NCBI RefSeq assembly: GCF_002214485.1
Contig: NZ_CP015102.1
Location: forward strand, 1,674,001 to 1,738,000
DNA: 64,000 nt
Direction: 5' to 3'
DNA from: Thermococcus pacificus
GTDB lineage: Archaea > Methanobacteriota_B > Thermococci > Thermococcales > Thermococcaceae
The position numbers were made by a program, and so were the translations under genes. The notes beneath the pieces were generated by a model that was not told the origin of the DNA, did not search any database, and was given only the letters and a program-made list of their open reading frames with translations. The stretch's first letter is position 1. Every line of letters begins with the position of its first letter. Below, piece after piece: positions 53,044 to 62,022 of this stretch.

Positions 53044-53505
53044 ATGGCAATAATACCCAAGCCCGAGAAAGAGCTAACGCCGCTCGAGAGCATAGTCCTT
53101 AAGTGGATGAACCTTTCCTTTGACTTCGTTGTGATAGTCTTGGCCCTTCTCACGATGGCGTATGTGATCTACGCGATATACGACCTAATCGGCATCTTGT
53201 TTCATGGTTTTGACGTGGAGGAGGCGCTTCACGAGTTCTTGCTCGTCATCATACTTTTGGAGCTGTTTGAGCTGCTCACCCTCTACATAAAGGAGCACCA
53301 CGTGAGCATGCGCCGTGTGGCCGAGCTCGGCGTTGTTGCTCTGGTGAGGAAGCTCGTAATAACCGTTGACTATAAATCCCTCGGCTGGGAAGTCATGCTC
53401 GGAATGGCCGCCCTGATATTCGTTCTTGGCTGGATATACGTCCAGGAAAGGTGGAGGGTTTCAGAAGAGGAGAAGTTCATCGTTGAGCACGGGCTAGACC
53501 GATGA
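53044..53505 (+). CDS. PsiE-like membrane protein
   Basis: A 153-residue protein with four membrane segments: about 27-48 (FVVIVLALLTMAYVIYAIYD), 68-84 (FLLVIILLELFELLTLYI), and two more near 90-110 and 117-135 (VMLGMAALIFVLGWIYVQ). LYIKEHHVSMRRVAELGVVA is the conserved loop of the phosphate-starvation-inducible PsiE family. The function of the family is unknown in archaea. The stop codon lies inside box C of the predicted sRNA that follows. Confidence 0.8.
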   Translation: MAIIPKPEKELTPLESIVLKWMNLSFDFVVIVLALLTMAYVIYAIYDLIGILFHGFDVEEALHEFLLVIILLELFELLTLYIKEHHVSMRRVAELGVVALVRKLVITVDYKSLGWEVMLGMAALIFVLGWIYVQERWRVSEEEKFIVEHGLDR

Positions 53506-53551
53506 TGACCCTTCCCCTCCCCGAGCGGTGAGGAGCAATCCGGTAGGCTGA
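53502..53551 (+). ncRNA. predicted C/D box sRNA overlapping the psiE stop
   Basis: Elements in order: box C ATGATGA (53502-53508), 12-nt guide (53509-53520), box D' CCGA (53521-53524, variant of CTGA), 3-nt spacer, box C' GTGAGGA (53528-53534), 13-nt guide (53535-53547), box D CTGA (53548-53551). Spacings match archaeal C/D guides for 2'-O-methylation. The guide next to box D would pair with CCTACCGGATTGC and direct methylation at the fifth position (C). The short terminal stem is weak. Boxes C and the psiE stop overlap, as is common for Thermococcales sRNAs. Confidence 0.6.
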
Positions 53552-53597
53552 GGCAAAGGCTAAATACCTCCCTTCCCTATCTTTTTCGGTGGTGAGC

Positions 53598-54623
53598 ATG
53601 GGAGTTCAGATCGGTGAGCTGGTACCAAGGAAGGAGATAGAGCTCCAGAACCTCTACGGGAAAAAGGTCGCTATCGATGCCTTCAACGCCATGTACCAGT
53701 TTCTCTCAACGATAAGGCAACGCGATGGAACTCCTCTAATGGACTCGAAGGGCAGGATAACCTCTCACCTCAGCGGCTTCTTCTACAGGACAATAAACCT
53801 GATGGAGGCCGGAATAAAGCCCGCCTACGTCTTCGACGGAAAGCCGCCAGAGTTCAAGAAGAAGGAGATAGAGAAGCGCCGCGAGGCCAGGGAAGAGGCT
53901 GAGGAGAAGTGGCATGAGGCCCTTGAAAAAGGTGACTTGGAGGAGGCGAAGAAGTACGCGATGAGGGCAACTCGCGTTAACGAGCAACTCATAAACGATG
54001 CCAAGAAGCTCCTCGAGCTAATGGGGATTCCCGTTGTTCAAGCCCCGAGCGAGGGTGAGGCCCAAGCAGCTTACATGGCCGCCAAGAAGAAAGTTTACGC
54101 CTCAGCGAGCCAGGACTACGACTCGCTCCTCTTCGGCGCGCCGAAACTCGTGAGAAACCTCACCATAACCGGCAGGAGGAAGCTCCCGGGAAAGAACGTC
54201 TACGTTGAAGTGAAGCCCGAACTAATCGTTCTGGAGGAGGTTCTCAAGGAGCTCGGCATAGACAGAGAAAAACTTATAGAGCTGGCGATTCTTGTTGGGA
54301 CGGACTACAATCCCAGCGGGATAAAGGGCATTGGCCCGAAGAAGGCTTTGACCATAGTCAAAAGAACCAAAGACCCGCTCAAGAAGTACCAGAAGGAGAG
54401 CGAGGTCGACCTCTACGCGATAAAGGAGTTCTTCCTGAACCCGCCAGTTACGGACGAGTACGAGCTGAGATGGCGCGAGCCCGACGAGGAGGGAATTCTA
54501 AAGTTCCTCTGCGATGAGCACGACTTCAGCGAGGAGAGGGTTAAGAGCGGCCTTGAAAGGCTGAAGAAAGCGGTGGAGAGTGGAAAGCAGAGGACGCTTG
54601 AGAGCTGGTTCGGGAAACCTTAA
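53598..54623 (+). CDS. fen: flap endonuclease 1
   Basis: A 341-residue FEN-1: N and I domains with the metal acidic residues in [42 protein letters not shown], and [20 protein letters not shown] (H3TH DNA-binding motif). The C-terminal QRTLESWF is a PCNA-interacting PIP box. It cuts 5' flaps in Okazaki fragment maturation and repair. Start 53598 ([13 protein letters not shown]) with GGTGGTGAGC; CTAAATACC upstream as TATA-like element. Confidence 0.96.
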   Translation: MGVQIGELVPRKEIELQNLYGKKVAIDAFNAMYQFLSTIRQRDGTPLMDSKGRITSHLSGFFYRTINLMEAGIKPAYVFDGKPPEFKKKEIEKRREAREEAEEKWHEALEKGDLEEAKKYAMRATRVNEQLINDAKKLLELMGIPVVQAPSEGEAQAAYMAAKKKVYASASQDYDSLLFGAPKLVRNLTITGRRKLPGKNVYVEVKPELIVLEEVLKELGIDREKLIELAILVGTDYNPSGIKGIGPKKALTIVKRTKDPLKKYQKESEVDLYAIKEFFLNPPVTDEYELRWREPDEEGILKFLCDEHDFSEERVKSGLERLKKAVESGKQRTLESWFGKP

Positions 54624-54664
54624 ACCCGAAATCCAGAGGCTTCACATTTTTCCAGCGTCGATGC

Positions 54665-55564
54665 TCATACAGGTATTTTGAGGTTCAGCTTGTCAACGAG
54701 CTCCTTATAGCGGTTTCTGACGGTGACTTCGGTGACGCGGGCGACCTCAGCGACCTCTCTCTGGGTCCTCTTCTCATCCTCGATGAGGCTCGCTATGTAC
54801 AGCGCCGCTGCGACCAGTCCGGCAGGGCTTTTGCCGCTGGTGAGGCCCCTCTCGTAGGCCTCCTCGAGGATGGCTATCGCCCTCCTTCTGACCTTCTCAC
54901 TGAGGTTGAGCTCGTCAGCGAACTTATTCACGTAGTCCGTCGGCTTGACGAAGAGCTTCTTGGGAGTGAGGTTAAGGTTCCTGGCTATGAAGCGGAAGCT
55001 CCTACCAATCTCCTTCTTGTCAACACGGGAAATGTCCGCTATCTCGTCGAGCGTTCTCGGAACCTTCAAAAGCCTGCAGGCGGCGTAAACGCAGGCCGCT
55101 ATGACGCTCTCTATTGAGCGACCCCTTATGAGGCCTTTCCGCACAGCCTCACGGTAGAGTCTAGCCGCTTCCTCCTCGACGTGTCGCGGAAGACTGAGCT
55201 GAGAGGCAATCCTGTCAAGCTCGCTCAGGGCGAAGGCGAGGTTACGCTCTGCCGCGTCACTGACCCTGAGTCTGGACTGCCACTTCCTCAGCCGGTACAT
55301 CTTCTCGCGCATCAGTCCGGAGAGGTTCCTGTCAATGCCGATGTCGGTTGAGAGACCCTTATCATGGAGGAGAATGCTCTCAGGAGCACCGACGCGCGCC
55401 CTCTTCTCCCTCTGGCTCGCGTCGAAGGCGCGCCACTCCGGGCCCATATCAACTACGTTTTCCTCGATAACGTAACCGCAAACCTTACAGATTATCTCGC
55501 CCCTACCCGGGTCGTAAATGAACTCGGTCGAACCGCACACCGGGCAAACCCTGCGATTGCTCAC
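54665..55564 (-). CDS. tfb: transcription initiation factor B
   Basis: A 299-residue TFB with GTG start. The zinc ribbon uses Cys7, Cys10, Cys26 and Cys29 (CPVCGS, CKVCGY), followed by the B-finger/linker RAFDASQREKRARVGAPE and two cyclin folds (about 105-200 and 205-295). The C-terminal helix-turn-helix segment TQREVAEVARVTEVTVRNRY recognises BRE. It bridges TBP and RNA polymerase. Other TFB paralogues may exist elsewhere in the genome. Convergent with fen. Confidence 0.96.
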   Translation of the reverse strand: MSNRRVCPVCGSTEFIYDPGRGEIICKVCGYVIEENVVDMGPEWRAFDASQREKRARVGAPESILLHDKGLSTDIGIDRNLSGLMREKMYRLRKWQSRLRVSDAAERNLAFALSELDRIASQLSLPRHVEEEAARLYREAVRKGLIRGRSIESVIAACVYAACRLLKVPRTLDEIADISRVDKKEIGRSFRFIARNLNLTPKKLFVKPTDYVNKFADELNLSEKVRRRAIAILEEAYERGLTSGKSPAGLVAAALYIASLIEDEKRTQREVAEVARVTEVTVRNRYKELVDKLNLKIPV

Positions 55565-55602
55565 TCCAACACCCCCAACCGGCCGGCTATTTTATATAGC
55601 CC

Positions 55603-55881
55603 TTATAAACCTTCGCCTTTTTTAACTACATAGCGAAGTAACCAGGCGATGTCCTCACGCTTGAAGGTTATCCTCTCCAGAACACGAACGTCCCAGTCCT
55701 CCTCAACTATGTTAGCATAAATCCAGAGGAAGACGGGATCGTCATCGGTCCCGACGTGGAGGTTGCGGTAGAGCAGATCGGCCGTCCCGTCCTTGTTCTT
55801 CTTTACCGAGACGGCCTTCCAGGTGTCGAGACTGACCTCTCCCTTTTCGTCGAGAATCTCCACTATCTCCCTGGCGTCCAT
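55603..55881 (-). CDS. conserved hypothetical protein, 92 aa
   Basis: A 92-residue soluble protein (MDAREIVEILDEKGEVSLDT...) with a winged-helix-like start, then beta strands (WKAVSVKKNKDGTADLLYRN) and a C-terminal helix (FKREDIAWLLRYVVKKGEGL). It lies 15 nt downstream of the PDCD5-like gene on the same strand, in the conserved translation cluster of Thermococcales. Function unknown; not recognised. Confidence 0.7.
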   Translation of the reverse strand: MDAREIVEILDEKGEVSLDTWKAVSVKKNKDGTADLLYRNLHVGTDDDPVFLWIYANIVEEDWDVRVLERITFKREDIAWLLRYVVKKGEGL

Positions 55882-55896
55882 GGCTTCACCTTCTCG

Positions 55897-56235
55897 CTAC
55901 CACTTAATGTTGAAGTCTCTCCTCGTCCGCTCGTCGATCTGCGCCAGAATCCTCTTGAGCTTGGCGTCGTCGATGGGCTCGCGTATCTGGCCGGCCTGAT
56001 AGAGCTGGACCAGGACGAGCTGGACCTGTCTCGCGAGTTCGGGCTTAACGAGCTTCACCCTTCCGAGCCTCTCCCTGGCCTCCGGCGTGAGAATCCTCCT
56101 CATTATCGCGTCGAGCTGGGCCTCAAGCTCCATCTCCTGCCTCATGGCCTCTTCCTGAGCCTTCTGCTGCTCAAGATACCTCTTCTGGAGCTCCATGAGC
56201 TTCTTCTTCCTGATCTCCTCAATGTCCTCCGCCAT
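55897..56235 (-). CDS. PDCD5-family DNA-binding protein
   Basis: A 112-residue helical protein of the PDCD5/TFAR19 family: charged coiled helix KKLMELQKRYLEQQKAQEEA, then a three-helix core (LDAIMRRILTPEARERLGRV, LVKPELARQVQLVLVQLYQA) and KRILAQIDERTRRDFNIKW. Archaeal members are annotated DNA-binding, but the true role is unclear; they are regularly found next to ribosomal protein genes, as here. Start 56235 (MAEDIEEIRKK) follows GGTGAGGGCC. Confidence 0.9.
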   Translation of the reverse strand: MAEDIEEIRKKKLMELQKRYLEQQKAQEEAMRQEMELEAQLDAIMRRILTPEARERLGRVKLVKPELARQVQLVLVQLYQAGQIREPIDDAKLKRILAQIDERTRRDFNIKW

Positions 56236-56336
56236 GGCCCTCACCTCCTATGCTAAGGTTGGGGATTGGGTTAAAAATGTATTGCATCTGCGTTAGCCAT
56301 TTAAAGGAGGACGGAACTAAAAGGTTGGGAGGTAGT

Positions 56337-57098
56337 ATGGGAGTTCTCCTCAAGGGCATCATAAAGTTAATCATCGTGGTCCTCATAATCTCGGCCATCA
56401 TCTACGATCATCAGACGGGCGTAATCACCGTGAAGACTTCGGATCTCCTCCAGAAAGCGGGAATAAACACTATCGACCGCGATGCCTATCTCAAGAAATA
56501 CTCCGAGGCCTTCGACTGCTCAAAGCCCTACTGGAGGAATTGGGGGCCGGGAATAATCAAGTGCGACATCAACGAGAGTGAGATAAATGCGATAATGCCG
56601 GTTGCGGAGAAGGTAAAGGGCCGGGACATCCTCGAGACCGCATGGAACCTCCACAAATGGGAAGTCGAGAACACCGACTACGACTACGAGAAATTCATGG
56701 CGCTCGAAGGGGGCACCCTCCTTCCCCACGAGTTCCTTCAGAAAAAGAAAGGAGTATGCAGGGACTACGCGGTCTTCAACTATGCGGTTATGAAAGCCTT
56801 GGGTTACAGAGATATATACCTGGCCTATATCAGTATGTCAAGCTCTATTTGGGGCCATGCGGTTCTGGTCTTCAAATACAATGGAACCTACTACGCGCTC
56901 GACTGGTGGGGACCGCAGAAGATAGACGCACATTACGCCGAGAGATGGGAGGGGAGCCTTTCGATAGTCATCCTCAACGATAAGGGCGAGGTTGTTTCGT
57001 ACGTTGGGGTTACACCGTGGGAGGTAATCAACAGGCTGCCTCAGCTGACTGTGATGGTGATTGGCATATTGTTGATTGTCCTGGTGTTAAAATACTAA
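56337..57098 (+). CDS. membrane transglutaminase-like protein
   Basis: A 253-residue protein with N-terminal TM helix (LKGIIKLIIVVLIISAIIYD) and C-terminal TM helix (LTVMVIGILLIVLVLKY). The middle is a transglutaminase/cysteine-protease-like domain: Cys in QKKKGVCRDYAVFNYAVMKA, His in SSSIWGHAVLVFKYN and Asp in TYYALDWWGPQ, the expected Cys-His-Asp triad. Start 56337 after GGGAGGTAGT replaces an upstream frame start. It is inserted, on the opposite strand, between PDCD5 and S19e genes. It probably acts outside the membrane on surface proteins, by topology inference. Confidence 0.82.
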   Translation: MGVLLKGIIKLIIVVLIISAIIYDHQTGVITVKTSDLLQKAGINTIDRDAYLKKYSEAFDCSKPYWRNWGPGIIKCDINESEINAIMPVAEKVKGRDILETAWNLHKWEVENTDYDYEKFMALEGGTLLPHEFLQKKKGVCRDYAVFNYAVMKALGYRDIYLAYISMSSSIWGHAVLVFKYNGTYYALDWWGPQKIDAHYAERWEGSLSIVILNDKGEVVSYVGVTPWEVINRLPQLTVMVIGILLIVLVLKY

Positions 57099-57135
57099 AC
57101 CGAAAGTTACAAACAAGAAGCAAGAATAGAGGAGC

Positions 57136-57588
57136 TCAGTACTTCTTGAGCTCGGGGATCTGCTCCTCAAGCTCCTTCTTGAGCTCGGTGGCGATCTTGT
57201 CGAGGAAGCTTTGACCCTGCGGGGTTACGACCCTTCCCTCACCCGGAACCTTCTGGACGAAGCCAGCGGCCTCAAGCTGCTGGAGAGCCTTCCTTATGAT
57301 GCTACCGCTGGCCTTGTAGAAGTGCTCCGGGGCGTGGCCGCGGTTCTTTCTGCCGCCATACCAGGTCCTGAGCCTCTCGATGCCGACCGGCCCATCGACG
57401 TAGACCTTCCTGAAGACGCTGGCGACCCTGTAGTACCACCAGTCGTCCTGCTCTGGAAGCCTCTCCTTGTGCCTGCCGGTCTTGACGAACGGGGCCCACT
57501 CGGGCGGCTTTATAGCCTCTATCTCCTTGAGCTTCTGGGCAACCCTCTCAACGAGCAAATCACCGGGAACGTCGTAAACAGTCGCCAT
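57136..57588 (-). CDS. rps19e: 30S ribosomal protein S19e
   Basis: A 150-residue S19e: [40 protein letters not shown], the basic loop [20 protein letters not shown] and the C-terminal winged helix ([20 protein letters not shown]). Binds the head of the small subunit and assists 16S rRNA maturation. It lies 3 nt downstream of the CRM-domain gene, which supports an operon. Confidence 0.97.
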   Translation of the reverse strand: MATVYDVPGDLLVERVAQKLKEIEAIKPPEWAPFVKTGRHKERLPEQDDWWYYRVASVFRKVYVDGPVGIERLRTWYGGRKNRGHAPEHFYKASGSIIRKALQQLEAAGFVQKVPGEGRVVTPQGQSFLDKIATELKKELEEQIPELKKY

Positions 57589-57591
57589 TCT

Positions 57592-58008
57592 TCAATCCCT
57601 CCCCTTCTTGAATTTCCTCCTGAATTGAGCGATGTCGAGCTTGACTTTCTTAACGGGCTTCTCCTCCCGCTTTTCCTTCGAAAGCTCCTTTCTCTGGAGC
57701 TTCCTTAAATACTTTTCCCAACCTTCCCTCGGTTTGAACAATATAAACCTTTTGCCGCGCACGTCTATGAGCTCGCTGTCGGTCATCTCCGCGACCTTTC
57801 TGGCAAGGGTTCCCCTGTCGAGGCCGGTGCTTATGAGCGCACCCTTCCTTATCTCGACCTTGAGGATTCCATCCTTCTCAAGCTGGGTGTTTATCTCCTC
57901 GATGACGCTCTCGTCCAGTCCCCTCTTCCCTATCCAGGCTCGCGGAGGGATATCGTAGTATCTCGCCCTTATGGCGCGTCTCACCTTTCCGGATAAGCGT
58001 TTCTCCAT
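57592..58008 (-). CDS. YhbY/CRM-domain RNA-binding protein
   Basis: A 138-residue protein with a CRM (YhbY) domain: KVRRAIRARYYDIPPRAWIG, GKRGLDESVIEEINTQLEKD, VEIRKGALISTGLDR and DVRGKRFILFKP, followed by a lysine-rich tail (KLQRKELSKEKREEKPVKKV). CRM proteins bind rRNA precursors or group II introns and assist ribosome assembly. Start 58008 (MEKRLSGKVRR) after GAGAGGT. Immediately upstream of S19e. Confidence 0.88.
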   Translation of the reverse strand: MEKRLSGKVRRAIRARYYDIPPRAWIGKRGLDESVIEEINTQLEKDGILKVEIRKGALISTGLDRGTLARKVAEMTDSELIDVRGKRFILFKPREGWEKYLRKLQRKELSKEKREEKPVKKVKLDIAQFRRKFKKGRD

Positions 58009-58103
58009 ACCTCTCACCTCTAAGCCTCTCGCGGTTTGCTGGAGGTCTTATAAAGGTTGGCCTTTTAAAGGTGTTGGGTGCAGAGGGGAAAGGGGGTCAA
58101 ACC

Positions 58104-58721
58104 ATGCTCGTCCATCATCTCTACTCAGGTGGGAAAGATTCAAGCCTGGCCGCGTGGATACTAACAAGACTCGGCTACAATGTCGAGCTGGTGACGGTGA
58201 GCTTTGGCCTTCTGGACAACTGGCGTTTCGCGAGGGAAACGGCTGAGAGGCTCGGCTTTGAGCACAGGGTTCTCTACCTCCCGAAGGAGACGCTGGAAAA
58301 AGCGGCGGAGATGGCAATCCGAGACGGCCACCCAAACAACGCCATACAGTTCATCCACGAGAAAGCTTTGGAGGCCCTCGCCTCGCTGCCGGAAGTTGAG
58401 AGAATAAGTGACGGCACCAGGAGGGACGACCGCGTTCCTCTCCTTGACCTGCCGAGGGCACGCTCGCTGGAAGACCGATTTGGCGTAGCCTACATAAGGC
58501 CCCTCCTCGGCCTCGGCTACAAGACGATCAGAGAACTCACGGAGAGGCTCTTCGTCGTTGAGATCAGGGAGAGCGAGGAGCTGGAGAAGGCTGACTATGA
58601 AGTAGAGCTGAGGCATCTGCTCCGCGAGAAAGGCATCGACCCGCTGGGGATATTCCCGAAGAGCCACTACCAGTCAAGGGTCATGGGGTGGAAAGAAGGT
58701 CGCAACAGGGAAATAGAATAA
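58104..58721 (+). CDS. PP-loop ATP pyrophosphatase family protein
   Basis: A 205-residue protein with an N-terminal PP-loop: MLVHHLYSGGKDSSLAAWIL. Further conserved segments are ERISDGTRRDDRVPLLDLPR and AYIRPLLGLGYKTIRELTER. The family is related to asparagine synthase/tRNA thiolation enzymes (COG/DUF-level annotation in archaea); the actual substrate is unknown. Start 58104 is selected over the GTG-type starts upstream. It is divergent from the CRM gene with back-to-back TATA elements (CCTTTTAAAGG and CTTATAAAGG). Confidence 0.85.
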   Translation: MLVHHLYSGGKDSSLAAWILTRLGYNVELVTVSFGLLDNWRFARETAERLGFEHRVLYLPKETLEKAAEMAIRDGHPNNAIQFIHEKALEALASLPEVERISDGTRRDDRVPLLDLPRARSLEDRFGVAYIRPLLGLGYKTIRELTERLFVVEIRESEELEKADYEVELRHLLREKGIDPLGIFPKSHYQSRVMGWKEGRNREIE

Positions 58722-58724
58722 GAA

Positions 58725-58955
58725 TCAGAGGCCGCTGAGCTTTCTGACGATCGGGTTCTCGGCCTCTTCAGGCTTTATCTCCTCAACGGCCTCGATCCAT
58801 ATCTTGTTCCTCGGAACGCGGTGCTTGCTACCGACCTCGGAGTAGAGGATCTCAACAACGTCCTCCTTCTTAAGCCCGCGGTACTCCCTGGTGAACCTCT
58901 CCTTCTTTCCGTTCCTCTCGAAGACGCCCTTAACGCGGAAGACCTTAACCTCCAT
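58725..58955 (-). CDS. rplX: 50S ribosomal protein LX (L18a/L20e)
   Basis: A 76-residue [62 protein letters not shown]. The archaeal LX corresponds to the first domain of eukaryotic L18a. Length and order (L39e-L31e-aIF6-LX) are normal for archaea. Confidence 0.96.
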   Translation of the reverse strand: MEVKVFRVKGVFERNGKKERFTREYRGLKKEDVVEILYSEVGSKHRVPRNKIWIEAVEEIKPEEAENPIVRKLSGL

Positions 58956-58972
58956 TTCTCACACCTCCGTCA

Positions 58973-59659
58973 TCAGTCAAGGAAACCTAACGCTTCTTCA
59001 ATCTTAACTATCTCCGGTCCAGTGGTGAGGTGTCCAACGACGACACCGTGAGAGTTGGCCAGCATGCATGAGCCAACGAACGGGACACCCATGTTGGCGG
59101 TTCCGACGTAGACATCAACCTTGAAGAGGTCGCGGAGCCATTCCAGCTCCTCATCAGTGGCCTCGGGGTGAACCAAGCCGCCCCTGTTGGTGACCACACC
59201 GGCGCTTCCAACCGCGTGGTAGTCGCCTATCATGCCCCTCTCAACTTCGACGCCGAGTATATCTTCGAGCTTCTTCGCCTCCTCGCGGGTGAACTTGGCA
59301 CTTATAAGGGCTGCCTTATCGTTCGCTAAGATGAGGTTGCCAAAAGCCGTCAGCGTGCTCTGGAAGGGGACCACTTCCACGTCAATGCCGTACTCCTTGA
59401 GCTGATTGTTTATTGCATCAAGCTCGGCGTCCCAGATGTACCATGGGACCACTATCGCGTTGGAGTTGCCGGCTGCGAAAATGCCGACTATCCTGGACTT
59501 CATCACGCTCGTCTCGATGAGCGGAACCTTGAGGACCTCCCTGAGAACCGCGAGCTTCTTCTCTCCGAGGCCCTCCCTAACCAGGACTACCTTATCGGTC
59601 GCAAGGCCGTAAACTCCAAGATACGGTGAGTTCTCAAAATCAAGCCTCTCTATGTGCAT
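58973..59659 (-). CDS. eif6: translation initiation factor 6 (aIF6)
   Basis: A 228-residue aIF6, the anti-association factor of the large ribosomal subunit. The five-fold pseudosymmetric repeats can be seen: NSPYLGVYGLATDKVVLVRE, LIETSVMKSRIVGIFAAGNS, GNLILANDKAALISAKFTRE, VGSAGVVTNRGGLVHPEATD, VGSCMLANSHGVVVGHLTTG. Lies between L31e and LX in the same direction. Confidence 0.97.
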   Translation of the reverse strand: MHIERLDFENSPYLGVYGLATDKVVLVREGLGEKKLAVLREVLKVPLIETSVMKSRIVGIFAAGNSNAIVVPWYIWDAELDAINNQLKEYGIDVEVVPFQSTLTAFGNLILANDKAALISAKFTREEAKKLEDILGVEVERGMIGDYHAVGSAGVVTNRGGLVHPEATDEELEWLRDLFKVDVYVGTANMGVPFVGSCMLANSHGVVVGHLTTGPEIVKIEEALGFLD

Positions 59660-59686
59660 CGCTCAACCCCTCGCAAAAGGAAAGGA

Positions 59687-59959
59687 TCATGCGAGGGAGA
59701 CCTTGGCCACCCTCTTGCCTTCCTCCTCCTCGACAACAACCTTAACGCGGAGCTTGCTAGGGGGCTTCTCAGCGCCGCGCTCCCAGATCTTCTCGTTGAC
59801 GTCGGTGCCGATAATGACCTCATCGGCCTTGGCGTGCCTCGCTATCCACTCGCGGAGGAAGCGAGCTGCCCTCGGGGCCCTCTTCCAGCGCGGAACGCGC
59901 TTCTTTATCTTCTGAATCGGAACGACGAATATAACTTCCTCACCCGGCTTGATCGGCAT
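59687..59959 (-). CDS. rpl31e: 50S ribosomal protein L31e
   Basis: A 90-residue L31e: [60 protein letters not shown]. Lies at the ribosomal exit tunnel. Co-transcribed with L39e and aIF6. Confidence 0.97.
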   Translation of the reverse strand: MPIKPGEEVIFVVPIQKIKKRVPRWKRAPRAARFLREWIARHAKADEVIIGTDVNEKIWERGAEKPPSKLRVKVVVEEEEGKRVAKVSLA

Positions 59960-59969
59960 TTAGATCACC

Positions 59970-60125
59970 TCACTCCTTAAGCTTGGTCCTTCTCCACATT
60001 CTCCTCTTGGGGTGGGTCATGACCTTCCTGTTGGTCTTAACGATGACCCAGACCGGAACGCGCCTGTTCTGCTTCGCGGCCTTGGCAAGTCTGAGCTTCT
60101 TCGCAAGCGGCTTGTTTCTCGCCAT
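59970..60125 (-). CDS. rpl39e: 50S ribosomal protein L39e
   Basis: A 51-residue basic protein: [40 protein letters not shown], ending [11 protein letters not shown]. This is the full L39e sequence pattern and length (about 51 residues). It lines the exit tunnel. First gene of the L39e-L31e-aIF6-LX operon, with GGGAGGTG as ribosome-binding site and an AAGCTTAAAAAAGG box near 60180 on the minus strand. Confidence 0.95.
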   Translation of the reverse strand: MARNKPLAKKLRLAKAAKQNRRVPVWVIVKTNRKVMTHPKRRMWRRTKLKE

Positions 60126-60246
60126 AACTACACCTCCCGGGATTATCATGAATGCCTGTTGTTGCTTTGGCTATCCTTTTTTAAGCTTTTTTGTGGGGTT
60201 TGGTGCCTCGGAAGGATAACGGAATAGAAAAAGGGATGGAATAAAA

Positions 60247-61935
60247 TCAGAATATCAGCGGCGCCCTGTACTCGCCCCAGACCTCCCTCAGGACGTCGGT
60301 GACCTCACCGAGGGTCGCGAGGTGCCTGTGGGCCTCGATGATGTAGGGCATAAGGTTCTCATCCTCGCTTTCTGCCGCCTTCCTGAGCCTGTCCAAAGCC
60401 TCCTCGACCTTCTTGCTGTCCCTCTCGGAGCGGAGCTTCTTGAGGCGCTCGATCTGCTTCTCCCTGATGCTCGGGTCGACCTTGAGGATCTCGACGTCGA
60501 GCGGTTCATCGACTATGAACTCGTTGACGCCGACGATGATGCGCTTCTTCTCCTCGACTTCTTTCTGGTACTTGTAGGCGCTCTCGGCTATCTCCTTCTG
60601 GATGTAGCCGCGCTCTATAGCCCTCATCATGCCGCCCATCTTCTGGATCTTCTCGATGTACTTCAAAGCCTCCTCGTAGATGTGGTCGGTGAGCCACTCG
60701 ATGTAGTAGCTTCCGCCGAGAGGATCGATGGTGTCGACGACGCCGCTCTCGTAGGCTATGATCTGCTGGGTCCTCAGAGCAATGCGAACGCTCTTCTCCG
60801 TCGGGAGCGAGAGGGCCTCGTCGTAGGAGTTGGTGTGCAGGCTCTGGGTTCCCCCGAGAACTGCCGCTAAGGCCTGGATCGCAACCCTAACGATGTTGTT
60901 CTCCGGCTGCTGGGCGGTGAGGGTTGAGCCGGCCGTCTGGGTGTGGAAGCGCAGGAGCATCGAGCGCGGGTTCTTGGCGTTGAACCACTCCTTCATGATG
61001 TAGGCCCAGAGCCTTCTCGCGGCCCTGAACTTGGCAATCTCCTCAAGGAAGTTGTTGTGGGCGTTGAAGAAGAAGCTCAGCCTTCCGGCGAACTTGTCGA
61101 CGTCCATACCCCTCTCGATGACGGCCTTAACATACTCTATACCGTCGGCAAGGGTGAAAGCAACCTCCTGAACGGCGTTGGCACCGGCCTCGCGGATGTG
61201 GTAGCCGCTTATGCTTATCGGGTTCCACTTGGGAACGTTCTCGGCGCAGTACATGATGATGTCTGTCGTGAGCCTCATGCTCGGCTGGGGCGGGAAGATG
61301 TAAGTGCCACGAGCTATGTACTCCTTGAGGATGTCGTTCTGGACCGTTCCGCGGAGCTGCTCTGGCTTAACGCCCTGCTCTTCAGCCACGAGGATGTACA
61401 TGGCGAGAAGGTTCGCCGCTGTGGAGTTGATGGTCATTGAAGTGGAAACCTTGTCGAGCGGGATTCCGTCGAAGAGAATTCTCATATCCCAGAGCGAATC
61501 TATCGCGACACCGACCTTACCGACCTCGCCCTCGGCCATCGGGTGGTCGGAGTCGTAGCCTATCTGGGTGGGTAAATCAAAGGCGACACTCAGACCGGTC
61601 TGCCCCTGCTCGAGGAGGTACTTGTAGCGCTTGTTGCTCTCCTCGGCGGTTCCAAAGCCGGCGTACTGCCTCATGGTCCAGAAGCGGCCGCGGTACATCG
61701 TCGCGTAAACGCCTCTCGTGAACGGGTACTCACCGGGGAAGCCGAGCTTCTCCATGTAGTCCCAATCTTCGCCAAGGTCGGCCGGAGTGTAAACGCGCTT
61801 TATCTCAAAACCGTCGTCCGTCATGAACTTCTCCTTTCTCTCCGGAGCCTTCTGGAGGAACTTCGCGACGGTAGTTTCCTCCCAGCGCTTCTCCTCCTCC
61901 CGGATTTTCGCGAGCTTCTCCTTATCGAAGGTCAT
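60247..61935 (-). CDS. methylmalonyl-CoA mutase, large (catalytic) subunit
   Basis: A 562-residue catalytic chain of B12-dependent methylmalonyl-CoA mutase: [40 protein letters not shown], the substrate-binding [40 protein letters not shown], and the C-terminal [20 protein letters not shown]. The B12-binding domain (DxHxxG) is absent and must come from a separate small subunit, as usual in archaea; no such gene, MeaB or epimerase is in the window. Start 61935 ([15 protein letters not shown]) after AGGTGGTAGGC. Confidence 0.95.
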   Translation of the reverse strand: MTFDKEKLAKIREEEKRWEETTVAKFLQKAPERKEKFMTDDGFEIKRVYTPADLGEDWDYMEKLGFPGEYPFTRGVYATMYRGRFWTMRQYAGFGTAEESNKRYKYLLEQGQTGLSVAFDLPTQIGYDSDHPMAEGEVGKVGVAIDSLWDMRILFDGIPLDKVSTSMTINSTAANLLAMYILVAEEQGVKPEQLRGTVQNDILKEYIARGTYIFPPQPSMRLTTDIIMYCAENVPKWNPISISGYHIREAGANAVQEVAFTLADGIEYVKAVIERGMDVDKFAGRLSFFFNAHNNFLEEIAKFRAARRLWAYIMKEWFNAKNPRSMLLRFHTQTAGSTLTAQQPENNIVRVAIQALAAVLGGTQSLHTNSYDEALSLPTEKSVRIALRTQQIIAYESGVVDTIDPLGGSYYIEWLTDHIYEEALKYIEKIQKMGGMMRAIERGYIQKEIAESAYKYQKEVEEKKRIIVGVNEFIVDEPLDVEILKVDPSIREKQIERLKKLRSERDSKKVEEALDRLRKAAESEDENLMPYIIEAHRHLATLGEVTDVLREVWGEYRAPLIF

Positions 61936-62022
61936 GCCTACCACCTGCCCCTATTTGGGCGCCGGCCTATAAAAAGCTTTTACATAACTAAAGGTTGAGC
62001 TTGCCTTTGGATAAATTGTCCA

